From positions 682,001 through 746,000 of the forward strand of contig NZ_JAPDIA010000001.1 of assembly GCF_029525575.1 (NCBI RefSeq): a stretch of 64,000 bases of DNA, in the 5' to 3' direction. This document shows, in pieces, positions 17,907-28,436 of the stretch. The notes under the pieces are model-generated. The model had not been told where the DNA came from, did no database searches, and was given only the letters and a program-made list of their open reading frames with translations. This DNA comes from Cohnella rhizosphaerae. Its GTDB lineage: Bacteria > Bacillota > Bacilli > Paenibacillales > Paenibacillaceae. Each line of letters starts with the position of its first letter. Position 1 is the stretch's first letter. The position numbers and the translations under genes were made by a program.

Positions 17907-19070
17907 TTACATCCGGTAATCCCGCGTCTGCGACACGACCGCGCCTTCGACGATCGTATCGGTGACGACCGGCACGCCGCCGATCGTTCGGACAACGAGC
18001 AAATCCGCCAGCTTGCCCGGCTCGATCGAACCGATCCGCGCCGCTTGTCCGAGCGCCGAAGCCGGTTCGAGCGTGGCCATCCGCACGGCCTCATGGAGCG
18101 GAATACCGTCCGCATGCATGCCGAACAACGATTGAAGCAGCGACGCCGGATGATAATCGGAGCAAACGATGTCGGCGGCGCCGACCCTGACGGCATCCAT
18201 CGCCGTCAGGTTTTTGTCGTGGGAGCCGCCGCGCACGATGTTCGGCGCGCCGAGGCATATTTTCATTCCGCGTCCCGTTGCGTATGCGGCCGTCTCCAGA
18301 TTCAGCGGAAATTCGCTGATCGACGCGCCGAACGCCATCGACCGGTCGGCCTGCTCCGGCGTATCGTCGTCATGCGACGCGACGGCGATGCCGTGCTGCC
18401 TGGCAAGGCCGGTGAGCCGGCGCAGCTTGTCCCAATCGATCAACGCCCGGCGCGCCTGCAGCTCCTCGACGATCCGCTCGCATTCCTCCGCGTCGACGCC
18501 CTGATTTTTCATCACATAACGCTGAAAGGCGCCCGGCCGACGGTACTGGCCCTGCCCCGGCGCATGGTCCATCAACGACAAATACTCGATCTGACCCTCG
18601 CGAATGAGACGTTCGGCAAGCGGAAAGCCCGTCAGATGCGACACCTCGTAGCGCAGATGGACGCGATGGCGAATCATCGACCTCGCTGCGGCGAGCCGCC
18701 GAATCGTACCGATCATCTCCGACACGAGATGCTCGCCCCGAAGGCTGAGGCCCACGCCGAGCGACAGCGAATGATACATCGTCGTAATCCCGTGCCCCGC
18801 AAGCTTGCGCTCGAACTGCAGGAACGCCATTTCCATCGGAAAAAGCGTGTTCGGCCGCGGCTCGACCTCCTTCTCGATCGCGTCGCAATGAATGTCGACG
18901 AGCCCCGGCAGCACATAGGCGCCCTCCGCGTCGATCGACCGCACGTTCCCGCTCGGGGCAGCGCCGCCGCCTATACCGGCGATCCGTCCGTTTTCGACGA
19001 AAATATCGGCCTGCTCCACTCCATCTGGCAGCACCACGCTGCCGTTTCGAATCCATAGCCTGCTTTCCAT
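17907..19070 (-). CDS. phnM: PhnM-like amidohydrolase
   Basis: PhnM (alpha-D-ribose 1-methylphosphonate 5-triphosphate diphosphatase) belongs to the metal-dependent amidohydrolases of C-P lyase pathways. The 387-residue protein starts MESRLWIRNGSVVLPDGVEQ (ATG 19070; GGGAGAGCGG site). It has LPGLVDIHCDAIEKEVEPRP (PhnM-type HCD instead of HxH), GITTMYHSLSLGVGLS, SHDDDTPEQ and VCSDYHPASLLQ, all PhnM-specific words. No other phn gene is in the window, so the role in phosphonate use is uncertain; it could work on a related substrate. Ends seven bases from the sspI stop on the opposite strand. Confidence 0.85.
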   Translation of the reverse strand: MESRLWIRNGSVVLPDGVEQADIFVENGRIAGIGGGAAPSGNVRSIDAEGAYVLPGLVDIHCDAIEKEVEPRPNTLFPMEMAFLQFERKLAGHGITTMYHSLSLGVGLSLRGEHLVSEMIGTIRRLAAARSMIRHRVHLRYEVSHLTGFPLAERLIREGQIEYLSLMDHAPGQGQYRRPGAFQRYVMKNQGVDAEECERIVEELQARRALIDWDKLRRLTGLARQHGIAVASHDDDTPEQADRSMAFGASISEFPLNLETAAYATGRGMKICLGAPNIVRGGSHDKNLTAMDAVRVGAADIVCSDYHPASLLQSLFGMHADGIPLHEAVRMATLEPASALGQAARIGSIEPGKLADLLVVRTIGGVPVVTDTIVEGAVVSQTRDYRM

Positions 19071-19159
19071 CGTTCCGCTCTCCCCCGGCCAAGCCTTTTC
19101 GATAAACCTAGTATTCCACAAACGCCCTTGGGGGAGCAACCGGACTTTGGGGCGGGGGG

Positions 19160-19285
19160 GAGTTGTACGTTTTTTCCGTGTTAATTTGCTACCTGAAGGC
19201 GGTTCCTGCACGAGTTGCGCGGTTTTTCCGCGCTACGCCTCCACCAACGGCGATTTCTACGCGAGTTGCACGGTTTTTCCGTGCT
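19160..19285 (+). repeat. Three copies of a hairpin-containing intergenic repeat
   Basis: Copies at 19160-19182, 19212-19234 and 19263-19285, 51-52 bases apart. Consensus GAGTTG followed by a mini-hairpin such as GCGCGG-TTTTT-CCGCGC; copies vary by compensating changes (GCACGG with CCGTGC), so the pairing is conserved while the sequence is not. Noncoding. Confidence 0.7.
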
Positions 19286-19296
19286 GCTCCGATGCG

Positions 19297-21017
19297 TCAG
19301 TCAAGCTCGGCCCGGGAAAACAAGTCCTGGATCAACGCGTCGTCCTCGCAGGCCGCCTTAAAAGCGCGGGCGAAGCGGACGATCGCCTCACGGTCGTCGG
19401 CGTAGGCGCAGAACATGCTGCCTTCGGGATCCAACTTTACGACGCCGGACAGCTCCGGCATCCGCTCCTTGAGGAATACGGCAGCAAGCGACGCCCAATC
19501 GTAGCCGCTGCCTTCAAAGCCCTCGTCCTCCCGCGACCGGAACAGCGCTTCCTTATATTCGCCGACATTCAAAATGACAGACGCGCCGTTGTCGTGCACA
19601 ATGAGCTTGAACGGCGCCAGCGCTTCTTCTGGCGCGCTGTCGTCGCCGCCTCGCCCATCCGCCGCGGCCTCCGATTGAAGCTGTGCGATCACTTCTGCCG
19701 CCGCTTCATCGGTGAACCGCAAACCGCCGTTTTCCGATACGATCAGCCCCTGTTCCAGCCGTTCGTCCAGCCAATCCGACACGAAATCCGGCGCATAGCC
19801 GTTCGTGGCGAACCCCCGCGCCGAACACGAGCATCTCCGGATAGCGCGCCAGGTAGGCCCCACGGTCCGTCCGCGGATACGTCTTCGTATATAGCCAGAA
19901 CTGCACGTCGTACATCAGCTTCGACAACTTGTCGGCATGGAGAGAAAAGTATCCTTTCTCCTCCACGACTTTTTTGCACACGGCGCGGATGAGTCGCCCG
20001 ACCGTCTCGACTTCCGTCGCATTGCCGCACAGCTCCGCCAGCAACGGCGTGAACTGGCCGTCGGTCACCCGCAGCAGATCCTGTTCCGCATCCGACGCCG
20101 ACGTGTCGAACGCCTCTTCGTCCACCAGTCCGCGAACAAAGTCCTCGAAGCTAGAGGCCAGGAAGGTGATTCGATAATCCTGCTCCTGATCGACATGGAC
20201 GACCTGAGGCTCGCCCTGCGGACCGCAAGCGCGGTAATCGAGCATGACGACGTCATGGCCGGCGGAAGGGCAATCGCAAAATACGACGCCGATGTCGGGA
20301 TAGCCCCACTCCTCGATCATGAACCGGCTCCCGAGCGACCCGCACAGCGAATAGTCTTTGTCCTTGCCGATGCCCATGATGCCTTCAATCGCGATATGGT
20401 CGTCCGCCCAGGAAGTCGGCACCTCCGTCGGAAAACAAGTATTGCGCGGAATACCGCCGTTTTGAAGCTTCATCAAGCGAATGTATGCGGCAGGAAGCTT
20501 GTAGCCGAGCGCCTCCTCGACTTCGGCGATCAGCGCGTCCGACGGCGGATCGGACACGTAGGCGTCGCGCGCATAATCGCTGTCTGCCCAAAAATCCGAA
20601 AAGTCCGATTGCCCCAACGGAACCTCGGAGGGGGAAGCGGGACGGCGCCGGCTTGGCGACAATCCGTCCGGCTTCCTTGCGGCTCGCGCTCAGCAGCGTC
20701 AACGTCAGCTCGTCCGAGGGATCGAGACGGTCAGCCAGATCGAATGCCGCGATCGCTTCCTCATACCGATTCAGATAATAGTAGGCGTACCCGGTCCGAA
20801 AATGCCAGAGCGGGTCCTCGGCGCCCTGCTCAGCGACCGACTGCAGCAGTACCAGCGCCTCCTCGTATCGGTTAAGGTTGTTGTAGGCTCTGGCCAGGTG
20901 GCTGGTAAGCGTATAATCCCGCTCGCCCGCGGGAATCCCCTCGACCTTCTCGACGATCTTGCCGTAGCTGCTCTTGCGATGCCAGTCGGTCAATTGCCCG
21001 ATCAAGTCTTTAGCCAT
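19297..21017 (-). CDS. TPR - SMI1/KNR4 - Imm51 polyimmunity protein, frameshifted
   Basis: A modular immunity protein of about 570 residues. N-terminal TPR-like helices: YTLTSHLARAYNNLNRYEEA and HFRTGYAYYYLNRYEEAIAA. Then an SMI1/KNR4 domain: ALIAEVEEALGYKLPAAYIR, LMKLQNGG and DIGVVFCDCPSAGHDVVMLD. The C-terminal domain (KLIVHDNGASVILNVGEYKE, GFEGSGYDWASLAAVFLKER, KLDPEGSMFCAYADDREAI) matches the pattern of immunity protein 51. SMI1/KNR4 and Imm51 domains are known to neutralise polymorphic toxins. Frames break in runs of five G/C near 20637 and 19812. The ATG at 21017 has GGAGGC upstream. No toxin gene is nearby, so it may protect against toxins of neighbours. Confidence 0.75.
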
Positions 21018-21147
21018 GGTCCGCCTCCGATGATGTATAAATTGGGGATTTCAAAAATAATCCAATTAAATTTACCCCATATTCACGCATCGTTCAACAG
21101 CGTCGACCGACGCGGCGGCGGGCAATCTGCGCAAGGCAATCGCGACA

Positions 21148-21178
21148 AAGCCCGGACGGCCTCCGGCCGTCCGGGCTT
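21148..21178. terminator. Strong hairpin after the Gfo/Idh gene
   Basis: Perfect 14-bp arms (AAGCCCGGACGGCC and complement) with a three-base loop, 30 bases beyond the stop at 21209. Only TTTG follows, so it is a weak intrinsic terminator on the minus strand. Confidence 0.55.
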
Positions 21179-21208
21179 GCGCAAAAACTGGGTAAAACCG
21201 GGCCTGCC

Positions 21209-22312
21209 TTACTCGAAGCCGCCCTCCGGCATGATCGCCGGGCGCTCCGCCAGCGCTTCGAGCGGGATATGACGGTCCTCGGCAGAGGCCTGGAGCAGTC
21301 CGTTCATCGTCTCGAGCACGTGCAGCGCCAGCTGTCCGGACGCCCGGTGCGGGCGGCCTTCGGCGATCGCGCGCGCCATGTCGATGACGCCGATGCCGCG
21401 CATATTGTCGTCGTAGCCGAACGAGAGCGGCACATCCTCATAGTCGCCGCCCGGCTTGCGGAGCTTGACCGGACCGCCGAACGTATTCGGATCCGGTACG
21501 CGCAGCGTGCCTTCGGTGCCGTGAATCTCGATCATGTTGGTCAGATTCGTGCCGGCCGCGACGTCGAAGCTCGTGATCAGCGTGCCGACGGCGCCGGATG
21601 CGAAGTCCAGTACGCCCGCGATATGCGTCGGCGTCTCGACCGGAATGCGCTCGCCCTTCTTGGCGCCGCTGCCGACGACGCGCTCCGGCAGCGAGATCGC
21701 GGCGGAAGCGGTGACGCGGCGGATGCCGCCGAGCAGGAAGATGAACGCGGTCAGATAATACGGGCCCATATCGAACAGCGGGCCGCCGCCCTTTTGGTAG
21801 AAGAAAATCGGATCCGGATGCCAGGCTTCGGGGCCGCTGCCCATCATGAAGCCCGTCGCCGCGACCGGCCGGCCGATCGCGCCTTCGTCGATCAGCTTGC
21901 GGCAGGTCTGGATGCCGCCGCCCAGGAACGTCTCCGGCGCGCAGGCGATGCGCAAGCCCTTGGACTCGGCCAGCGCGACGACGTCGCGGCCATCCTGGAG
22001 TTCGACCGCAAGCGGCTTTTCCAGATAGACGTGCTTGCCCGCTTCGAGCGCGCGGCGGCTGATCTCGGCATGCGAAGCCGGGATCGTCAAGTTGACGACG
22101 ATGTCGATCTCCGGATCCGCGAGCAGCTCCTCGACGGTGCATGCCTTCGGCACGCCGAACTCCTGCGCCCGCGAACGCGCGCGCTCGACGTCGATGTCCG
22201 CGCATGCGACGACCCGCACGTCGGATGAAGCCGTCAGGTTTTTCAAATAAATGGCGCTGATATTGCCGCAGCCGATCAAACCGATCCGGTTGTTGCTCAC
22301 GTTTATCATCAT
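21209..22312 (-). CDS. Gfo/Idh/MocA family oxidoreductase
   Basis: NAD(P)-dependent sugar or inositol dehydrogenase family, 367 residues, intact. Rossmann motif RIGLIGCGNISAIYLKN, then ACADIDVERA, GKHVYLEKPLAV with the catalytic Lys of the EKP motif, and GGGPLFDMGPYYLTAFIFLL with the D-x-x-x-Y/H region. The C-terminal sheet follows (THIAGVLDFASGAVGTLITS). The start used is ATG 22312; a second ATG directly follows and is better placed relative to AAGGAG. It is transcribed alone and divergently from the flavoprotein gene. A cre-like operator overlaps its promoter. Substrate cannot be told from the sequence. Confidence 0.88.
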   Translation of the reverse strand: MMINVSNNRIGLIGCGNISAIYLKNLTASSDVRVVACADIDVERARSRAQEFGVPKACTVEELLADPEIDIVVNLTIPASHAEISRRALEAGKHVYLEKPLAVELQDGRDVVALAESKGLRIACAPETFLGGGIQTCRKLIDEGAIGRPVAATGFMMGSGPEAWHPDPIFFYQKGGGPLFDMGPYYLTAFIFLLGGIRRVTASAAISLPERVVGSGAKKGERIPVETPTHIAGVLDFASGAVGTLITSFDVAAGTNLTNMIEIHGTEGTLRVPDPNTFGGPVKLRKPGGDYEDVPLSFGYDDNMRGIGVIDMARAIAEGRPHRASGQLALHVLETMNGLLQASAEDRHIPLEALAERPAIMPEGGFE

Positions 22313-22329
22313 ACTCCTTCGCTTTTGGG

Positions 22330-22344
22330 TTAATCGCTTTCATT
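22330..22344 (-). promoter_or_regulatory. cre-like operator at the Gfo/Idh promoter
   Basis: On the minus strand TATAAT (-10) runs directly into TGAAAGCGATTAAC, which agrees with the catabolite-responsive element TGWAANCGNTNWCA at 12 of 14 positions. A CcpA or LacI-family site here would give catabolite repression; weak evidence. Confidence 0.4.
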
Positions 22345-22412
22345 ATAACGCTTGCCGTCCACGCATTGTTGTCCGTTTCTTGTTCGATTTTGGGTACGCG
22401 CGCGAAAACCGA

Positions 22413-22442
22413 TTGCATAACGCGAAGCCTATCCGCTATAAT
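22413..22442 (+). promoter_or_regulatory. Sigma-A promoter of the flavoprotein gene
   Basis: TTGCAT and TATAAT spaced 18 bases, about 45 bases before the ATG at 22487. Confidence 0.65.
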
Positions 22443-22486
22443 CGTGGATATAAAGAATCTATAATATCACTAAAAGGAGCGAGTAC

Positions 22487-23420
22487 ATGGAACAGTTATT
22501 GGATGCGGCGATCATCGGAGGCGGGCCGGCGGGACTGAATGCGGCGCTCGTGCTGGGGGAGAGCCAGAAAAAACGTAATCGTAATCGACGAGGGGCTTCC
22601 CCGCAATCGCGTCACGCACGAGTCGCACGGCTTTCTGACGAGAGACGGGATCAAGCCCGACGAATTCAGACGCATCGCCGTCGAGCAGATCCGCGCATAC
22701 CCTTCCGTCCGGTTCGCAGCGGATATCGCCATCGAGATCGGCGGAGCGGACGGCGACTTCAAGATCGCGACCAAGAAGGGCGATACCTACCTCGCTAAAA
22801 AGCTGCTGTTCGCCGTCGGCAAAAAGGATCGGCTGCCCGAAATCGAAGGCTTGACCGACGTATACGGAAAAAGCGCGTTCGTCTGCCCTTATTGCGACGG
22901 CTGGGAGCTGCGCGATCGGCAGCTTGCCGTCATCGCCAAAGGAGAACGCGCGTTTCATTTCGCCAAGACGATCCTTGGCTGGTCGGAACGTATCGCCTTG
23001 TTCACCAACGGTCCGGACGAGCTGTCGGACGCGCAGCGCGAAGAGCTGCGCGTACGGAACATTCCGCTGCATGACGCGCCGATCCGCCGGATCGTCTCCG
23101 AGGACGGCATGGTTAACCAGGTCGAGCTCGAAGACGGTTCCTCCATTCCCTGCACCGGAATCTTTTTCGCGCCGACGCTGGCGGCCGGCTCCGACCTGCC
23201 CCAGGCGCTCGGCTGCGAGCTGACCCCGACCGGCAGCGTGACGGCGACCGATGCGCTGGGCAAGTCGAGCATACCCGGCGTATACGTCGCCGGCGACATC
23301 GCGACCGAGATGAACCAGCTCATTCAGGCCGCGGCGATGGGCGCGATGGCCGGCGCCGGCATCAATTCGGAGCTGCTGGCGGAAGCCTGGGAGGCGCGGG
23401 GACAAGGGACGCAAAGCTGA
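22487..23420 (+). CDS. Thioredoxin-reductase-like NAD(P)/FAD oxidoreductase, frameshifted
   Basis: Two-dinucleotide-binding flavoprotein of about 311 residues. FAD motif DAAIIGGGPAGLNAALVLG at residues 6-24, then a frame break in a run of six A near 22570, and VIVIDEGLPRNRVTHESHGF in the new frame. The redox-active disulfide motif is FVCPYCDGWE (CPYC instead of the usual CATC), followed by the second nucleotide-binding region and the FAD-closing GVYVAGDIATEMNQLIQAAA. ATG 22487 follows AAAGGAGCG. CPYCDGWE is typical of the thioredoxin-reductase-like proteins often annotated only as NAD(P)/FAD-dependent oxidoreductase; thioredoxin itself is probably not the substrate (inference). Confidence 0.82.
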
Positions 23421-23556
23421 TCAATGCAGTTGTTTGAGATAGCGGCTGGGGGTAAAAATCCTGCACTTTTGCGCGGTAGACAAGCCGATCGAAGGTGAGC
23501 CCGCCTCGATCGAGTGCTTTTACACGATAGTCGGTCCGCCTTTTTCGCAAAAATAA

Positions 23557-23585
23557 AAGAGCCGTACCGCGGAGGTACGGCTCTT
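23557..23585 (-). terminator. Terminator between convergent genes
   Basis: Perfect arms AAGAGCCGTACC and GGTACGGCTCTT with a five-base loop; on the minus strand it is followed by TTTATTTTTG, so it ends the SLH glycoside hydrolase transcript and may also serve the flavoprotein gene. Confidence 0.75.
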
Positions 23586-23597
23586 CGGCTTACGCTT

Positions 23598-26500
23598 TTA
23601 AATCGACAGCCACCGCGCGAGCATGGCGGCCGCCTGCGCCCGGCTGACGATGCCCGCCGGCGCGAGTCCGACGCCCGGCAGCCCGTTCAACAGGCCGCGG
23701 TCGATCGCGAACAAGGCCGCCTGCTCCGCCCAAGGCGCAATCTGTCCGGCTTCAACGAACGCGGACCCGTCCAGGGTTGACGCCGGGACCGCCTCGCCGG
23801 GATGCGCCGCTTCGTAGGCGCGAAGCAGCATGACCGCCGCTTCCTGGCGGGTGATCGGATCGGAAGGCCCGAAGCGGCCGTCGTCTCTGCCCCGGAGGAT
23901 GCCGAGCGCGGCAGCCGCGCGGACCGCGAACGCATAGTAGGCTTCTGCCGGAATGTCCGGGAAGGCCGGCGCGTCCGCCGTTGCCGCAAGGCCCGCCGCT
24001 TGGACGAGCATCGTCGCGAACTCGGCCCGCGTCACCGCGCGGAGCGGCTCGAACCGGTTGTTGCCGACACCTTGGACGATATGCTTCGCCGACAGCGACT
24101 TGATGCCGCCCGCGGCCCAATGTCCGGCGGGCACGTCGTCGTAAATGCGGTCGAAAACCAGCACGGCGTACACGCTAAAATGGTTGACCGTCGCCGTGAC
24201 GACATCGCCTTTGGCCTCGCCGCCAACGTAATCAGGCACTCCGACGCCAGGCATCGCGTAGATGCCCGCCAGCGCCCGATCCGCCCCTTCGGCCAGCTTC
24301 AGGGTCAGCTTCAGCCCTTCGTCGAATTGGTGAAGCGGCTTCTTGACGCCGGCAGCGCTCCTTACGCCGAGCTCCAGCTCGTACGCGTCTCCGGCCTGGC
24401 GATAGACCGCGGTCGCCGTCGAAGCGGCCGACAGCGTCTTCGCCGCCGCTTCGACCCCCGGCCGCCTGACGACATAAAGCTCGCCGCCCTGCCAGCCGCC
24501 GGCCGCGCGAAGCGCGGCAAGCTGCTTCAATACGCCCGGGTGCAGCTCGAGCGAAAAGCCGCCGTCCGCGAAAACGAGCGATTCGCCGAGCCCGAACGCC
24601 GCATCCGCCGGCACCCGCACCTCGGTCTTGCCGGCTGCGATCGCGACCGTCGACTTGCCGCCGGCCGGCGCAGGCAGCGAAGCGACCTGCTGCACCTCAT
24701 CCGCAGCCGGCGTCGGCTGCGGCGATCCGGGCGGCGACGTCGGCACCGCCGTTCCCGCGATCCGGATCGTATCCAGCGCCGACCAGTCGTCGCCCCGGTC
24801 GCCCTCGATCGCGAGCTTGATGCCCGGCTTCCCGGTATCCGGGTCGAGGATGCCGACCAGCACCCGGTATTCGCCGCTCGCGAGCCCCGTCGGGATATCC
24901 AGCGGCAGCGTCGCTTCATAGTCGCCGGGCAGCCAGCCGCGAATATCGACGCCGCTCGCCTTCGTGACGCTCGACGCGACGACCCGTCCGTCCGCATCCG
25001 CCAGCGCGACGGCGACCGGCCAGTCGTAATAGAAAGGCGCGACGCCTTTGTTCGTCCACTGCGTCTTCACTTCGATCTGGTCGCCCGCGGCCGCCTCGCC
25101 GTCGTGCTTCACGGCATTCAATACGTACCGGTAGCCGATCGTCTTGCGGAACGTGTCCATGTTCTCTTGAATGTCCTGCGTGATCCCGCCCTTGCCCACC
25201 TCATAGTCCGCCGGCGCGGACGGTCCCAGCCAGGACGTATGGGACAGCCGCGCTTCCCGCAGCGACTCGACGATGCTGCCGTCGGCGAGCGAGAGCAGCG
25301 GATTGCCGCTCGTGAATTCGCCGCCGGAGAAGCTCGTTTTCCAGAAATCCGGCATCTTGGACGCCGCCTGCGCTTCGGCCGCGCTCTCGCCCGGTTCGAT
25401 ATACAGGCCGATGTCCGACCAGCCGTCGCGAATCCAGCTTAGCCAGGATTCCGTCGAGCCCTTATCGCCGAACACGTCGTTGAACAGCCCGAGGCCGCTT
25501 GCCGCCGCGATCGGGAACGGCTTGCGCATGCCGAGCAGCTTGTGCTTGAAGCCGTCCAGATAGTGCTGCACGTACCGGTCGGATACGGCGACGTTCGGGA
25601 ACTTGCCCGACAGCGGCTCCGGGTAGTTGTGGAATTCGCCCCAGTGGCCGAGCGAACCGATCTGGACGTAGGCGATGCGCGGGTCCTCGTCGTAGCGGGC
25701 GGCGAGCGCCCCGATCATCCGCTCGTGCGCCTCGAGCAGCACGGGGAGATTGTAGTTCGGCGCGAAGCCCGCGCCGATCTCGGACGAGTCGTACCATTTG
25801 CCCGCGCCGTCCGCGGAGCCCGCCGCCTCGACCAGCTCGTCGTACAGCCAGTCGGGAATGTCTTTGTGCGCCGGGTCCGACGTCGGCGTATCCATCACGA
25901 TACGAAGATTGATTTTTTTGCCGAGACTCGCCCAGTAAGCGAACTGGTACTTTTCCTCGATGCCCGCCCAATCGAACTCGCCCTTGACCGGTTCGAGCTC
26001 GCGCCAGCTGATGCCGGCATATACCATGCTGTGCGACTGCGCATAAGGCTCGCCGAGCGCCTTCTTCGGCACGTCCCGGGCCCAGGCGACCCAGCCGGTG
26101 TACGGGTTGTTCAGCACGTCGAACGATTCGCGCGGGTAGTAGACGCCCGCCTCGAACGGCTGCTCGACCAGCGCCTGCACCGTCAGCATCGGCCGGCCGA
26201 AGCCGGGCAGCGTCAGAACGTTTTTCGCCGCATAAGCGACCTTAAGCCCGCTATCCGTCGTTGCCCCGATCTGATCCAGATAAAGGTAGACGAGGTCGCT
26301 CGCCGCATCCGACACGTTCTGCACCTTGCCCGATGCCGTCCAGCCGGCGCCGGCGCCGTCATATCGATAAAGCGTGTTGCGCGACACTTTGTAATCGATG
26401 CCGCCGCCCGGCCAGCGCGCATCCTGCAGCCCGGTCGCGCCGTCCCCGTCTGCATCGATGAAGTATTCGTTCTGCGTATTCAGACCGCTGCCCTGCGCCA

Positions 26501-28243
26501 GCAAATACAGCTTCTCCCGGTCGCGAAGCGCGCGCAGCCGAATCGAGCCGCCGCTCGACGCCGCCTTGTTGTCGACGTCCGACCAGTCGCCGTCACGGCC
26601 GTCGACCGCGATCTGCGCGCCCCGTTCGGACAGGGCGGCCGGATAGCGCGCTGCACCGGATGCCGCCGGCGCATAGTCGGCGCCGACGCCCAGCGCGACC
26701 CGCACCGTCGAACTCGCCTCCCAGCCGCTCATGCCGACGACCGTCTCCAGCACGCTTTCGCCGGACGGCGCATACACGCTCGACACGACGCTCTCCGCCG
26801 CGCCAAGCGCTGCCCAGCTCCAGCCGCTGCCCGTGCTCTTGTATACCGTGCCGTTCTGCACCAGATAGTCGGCGCCGGTAGAGGCATATTGCCAGCCCTG
26901 ATGGCCGGTCTCCGGATCGTTGTCCGCGTCGATGAACAGGTTTTTCTCGCCCGACAGGTCGTAGCCGTGCGCGAGCACGTACAGCCTGTCGTTTTTCACG
27001 AACGCCGACAGGTCCCGGATATTGCCGGTGCCCGTCGCGATCGGACGGATGCTTGACCACTCGGCGTCGTTGCCGTCCACCGTCACGCGAGGCAGCGAAG
27101 GCACGATCTTCGCCGCCTGGGCGGCCGGCGCCGGCGCGTACACCTCGCCGACGTTGAAGCCGATATATAGCGGCGCGGGGGGCTGTCATTCCGAGCTCCC
27201 CGAGCGGGGCGGACATCTCGATGACTTTGTCGTTGCCCGAACCGGACTCCGCGTACTGGATATCTTCCGCGGCGAGCTGACTCCAGCCCCAGCCGCTGCC
27301 GGTGCTGGCATACAGCGCGCCGTTTTCCATCATATAGTCGAAGCCGTAATCCGGCCACAGCCAGTTCGTCGTGAAGCCGGTGTCCTTGCTATGGTCCGTG
27401 TCGATAAAGACGTCGTTCCAGTCGCCCATTTTGCCGCTTACCATGACGCTCAGCGTGTCGCCGTTCGCCGCGGCGTACAGCTTCGTGAGTCCGTCCGCGG
27501 ACACGGCGACCGGCTCGGAGCCGGACCAATCCGCCGGATCGCCGTCGACCGCGATGTCCGGGTCGGGTCCGAAGGCGGCCGCTTCGGCCTCGACGGCCAA
27601 CATCGGCTTGCCCGCATCCGGCAGGAACGCGTTGGCCGCCGGCTCGGCATACGCCGCCTTCAACGGTGCCGACGCGGTCAAGCCAAGCAACCCGATATCG
27701 ACCGCCGCCTCGGCGATCGTGCCCGAATTGGCGTACGCAGCCGTGCCGGCCGGCGTCCAAGCTCCGTCCGCATAGCGCTGCACCTGCGTGCCGACGATCC
27801 GGTAATCGATGCCGGTCGCATCGCTCCACGCCGGTTCCTGCGCGCCGGTCGCCGGATCGCCGTCCGCGTCGATCAAGAAGACGCCGCCCGGATCGACGGC
27901 AGTCCCCTCGGCCAGCAAGTACAGCATGCCCCCTCGCTGCACGGCCTTCAGCAGGCTGAGCGAGCCTCCGCCCACCGCCTCGTCCGCCGCGACCGCATCC
28001 CATTCGGACGGCGCGCCCGTGAATCGGGCCGGCGCTGCCAACGCCGACGCCTCCCCCCTTCCCCGCTTCCGCCGCCGTCGCCTCTCCGACCGTCGGCGCC
28101 AGGCCGGCGGCCAACGTCAGAGCCAGCCCCGCCGACAGCCACCTCTTCAGATGAGAGCGCTTACCTTTATTGCCTTTGCTCACCTTCAATCCATCGCTCA
28201 CCTTCATTCCACCATCCAATTTCATTATTTCATCCACTTTCAT
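23598..28243 (-). CDS. Giant SLH-anchored glycoside hydrolase (DUF4832 type), two frameshifts
   Basis: Secreted cell-surface protein of about 1,545 residues. A signal peptide (WLSAGLALTLAAGLAPTVG) is followed by four related beta-sandwich repeats of about 150 residues, each with a VDGDPADWS-like start and an Asp-rich turn such as FLIDADGDPATGAQ or LFIDADNDPETGHQ, like CBM9/DOMON modules with a possible calcium site. Next comes a DUF4874/DUF4832-type TIM-barrel region (NNPYTGWVAWARDVP, YAGISWRELEPVKGEFDWAG, AYVQIGSLGHWGEFHNYPEP). A Pro/Ser linker and three SLH domains (YDDVPAGHWAAGGIKSLSAK onward) end the protein. Frame breaks: run of six C near 28057 and six G/C near 27178. Start 28243 has AAGGAGGA upstream. 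Probably degrades the polysaccharide whose products the adjacent importer takes up. Confidence 0.82.
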
Positions 28244-28436
28244 TCCCCCATCCTCCTTCATCCCTTCGGCCAATCGCTTTAAAAGGCAAAAGAAAAGACA
28301 ATGGGTTCTGCAGGCTTTGACGGACTGAATCAAAGTTAAATGCGGTTCCCATTGTCTTCTGCGCTATTCTTGTTGTTCGATCGATGCCGTTCGCGCCGGC
28401 GGACTTCGCGTCAAACGCCCGCCGGCGCTTCTTCGC

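Noticed and set aside
25542..27056. 504-codon + strand frame opposite the SLH glycoside hydrolase
   Set aside because: Antisense of recognisable domains; Arg/Val-rich shadow.
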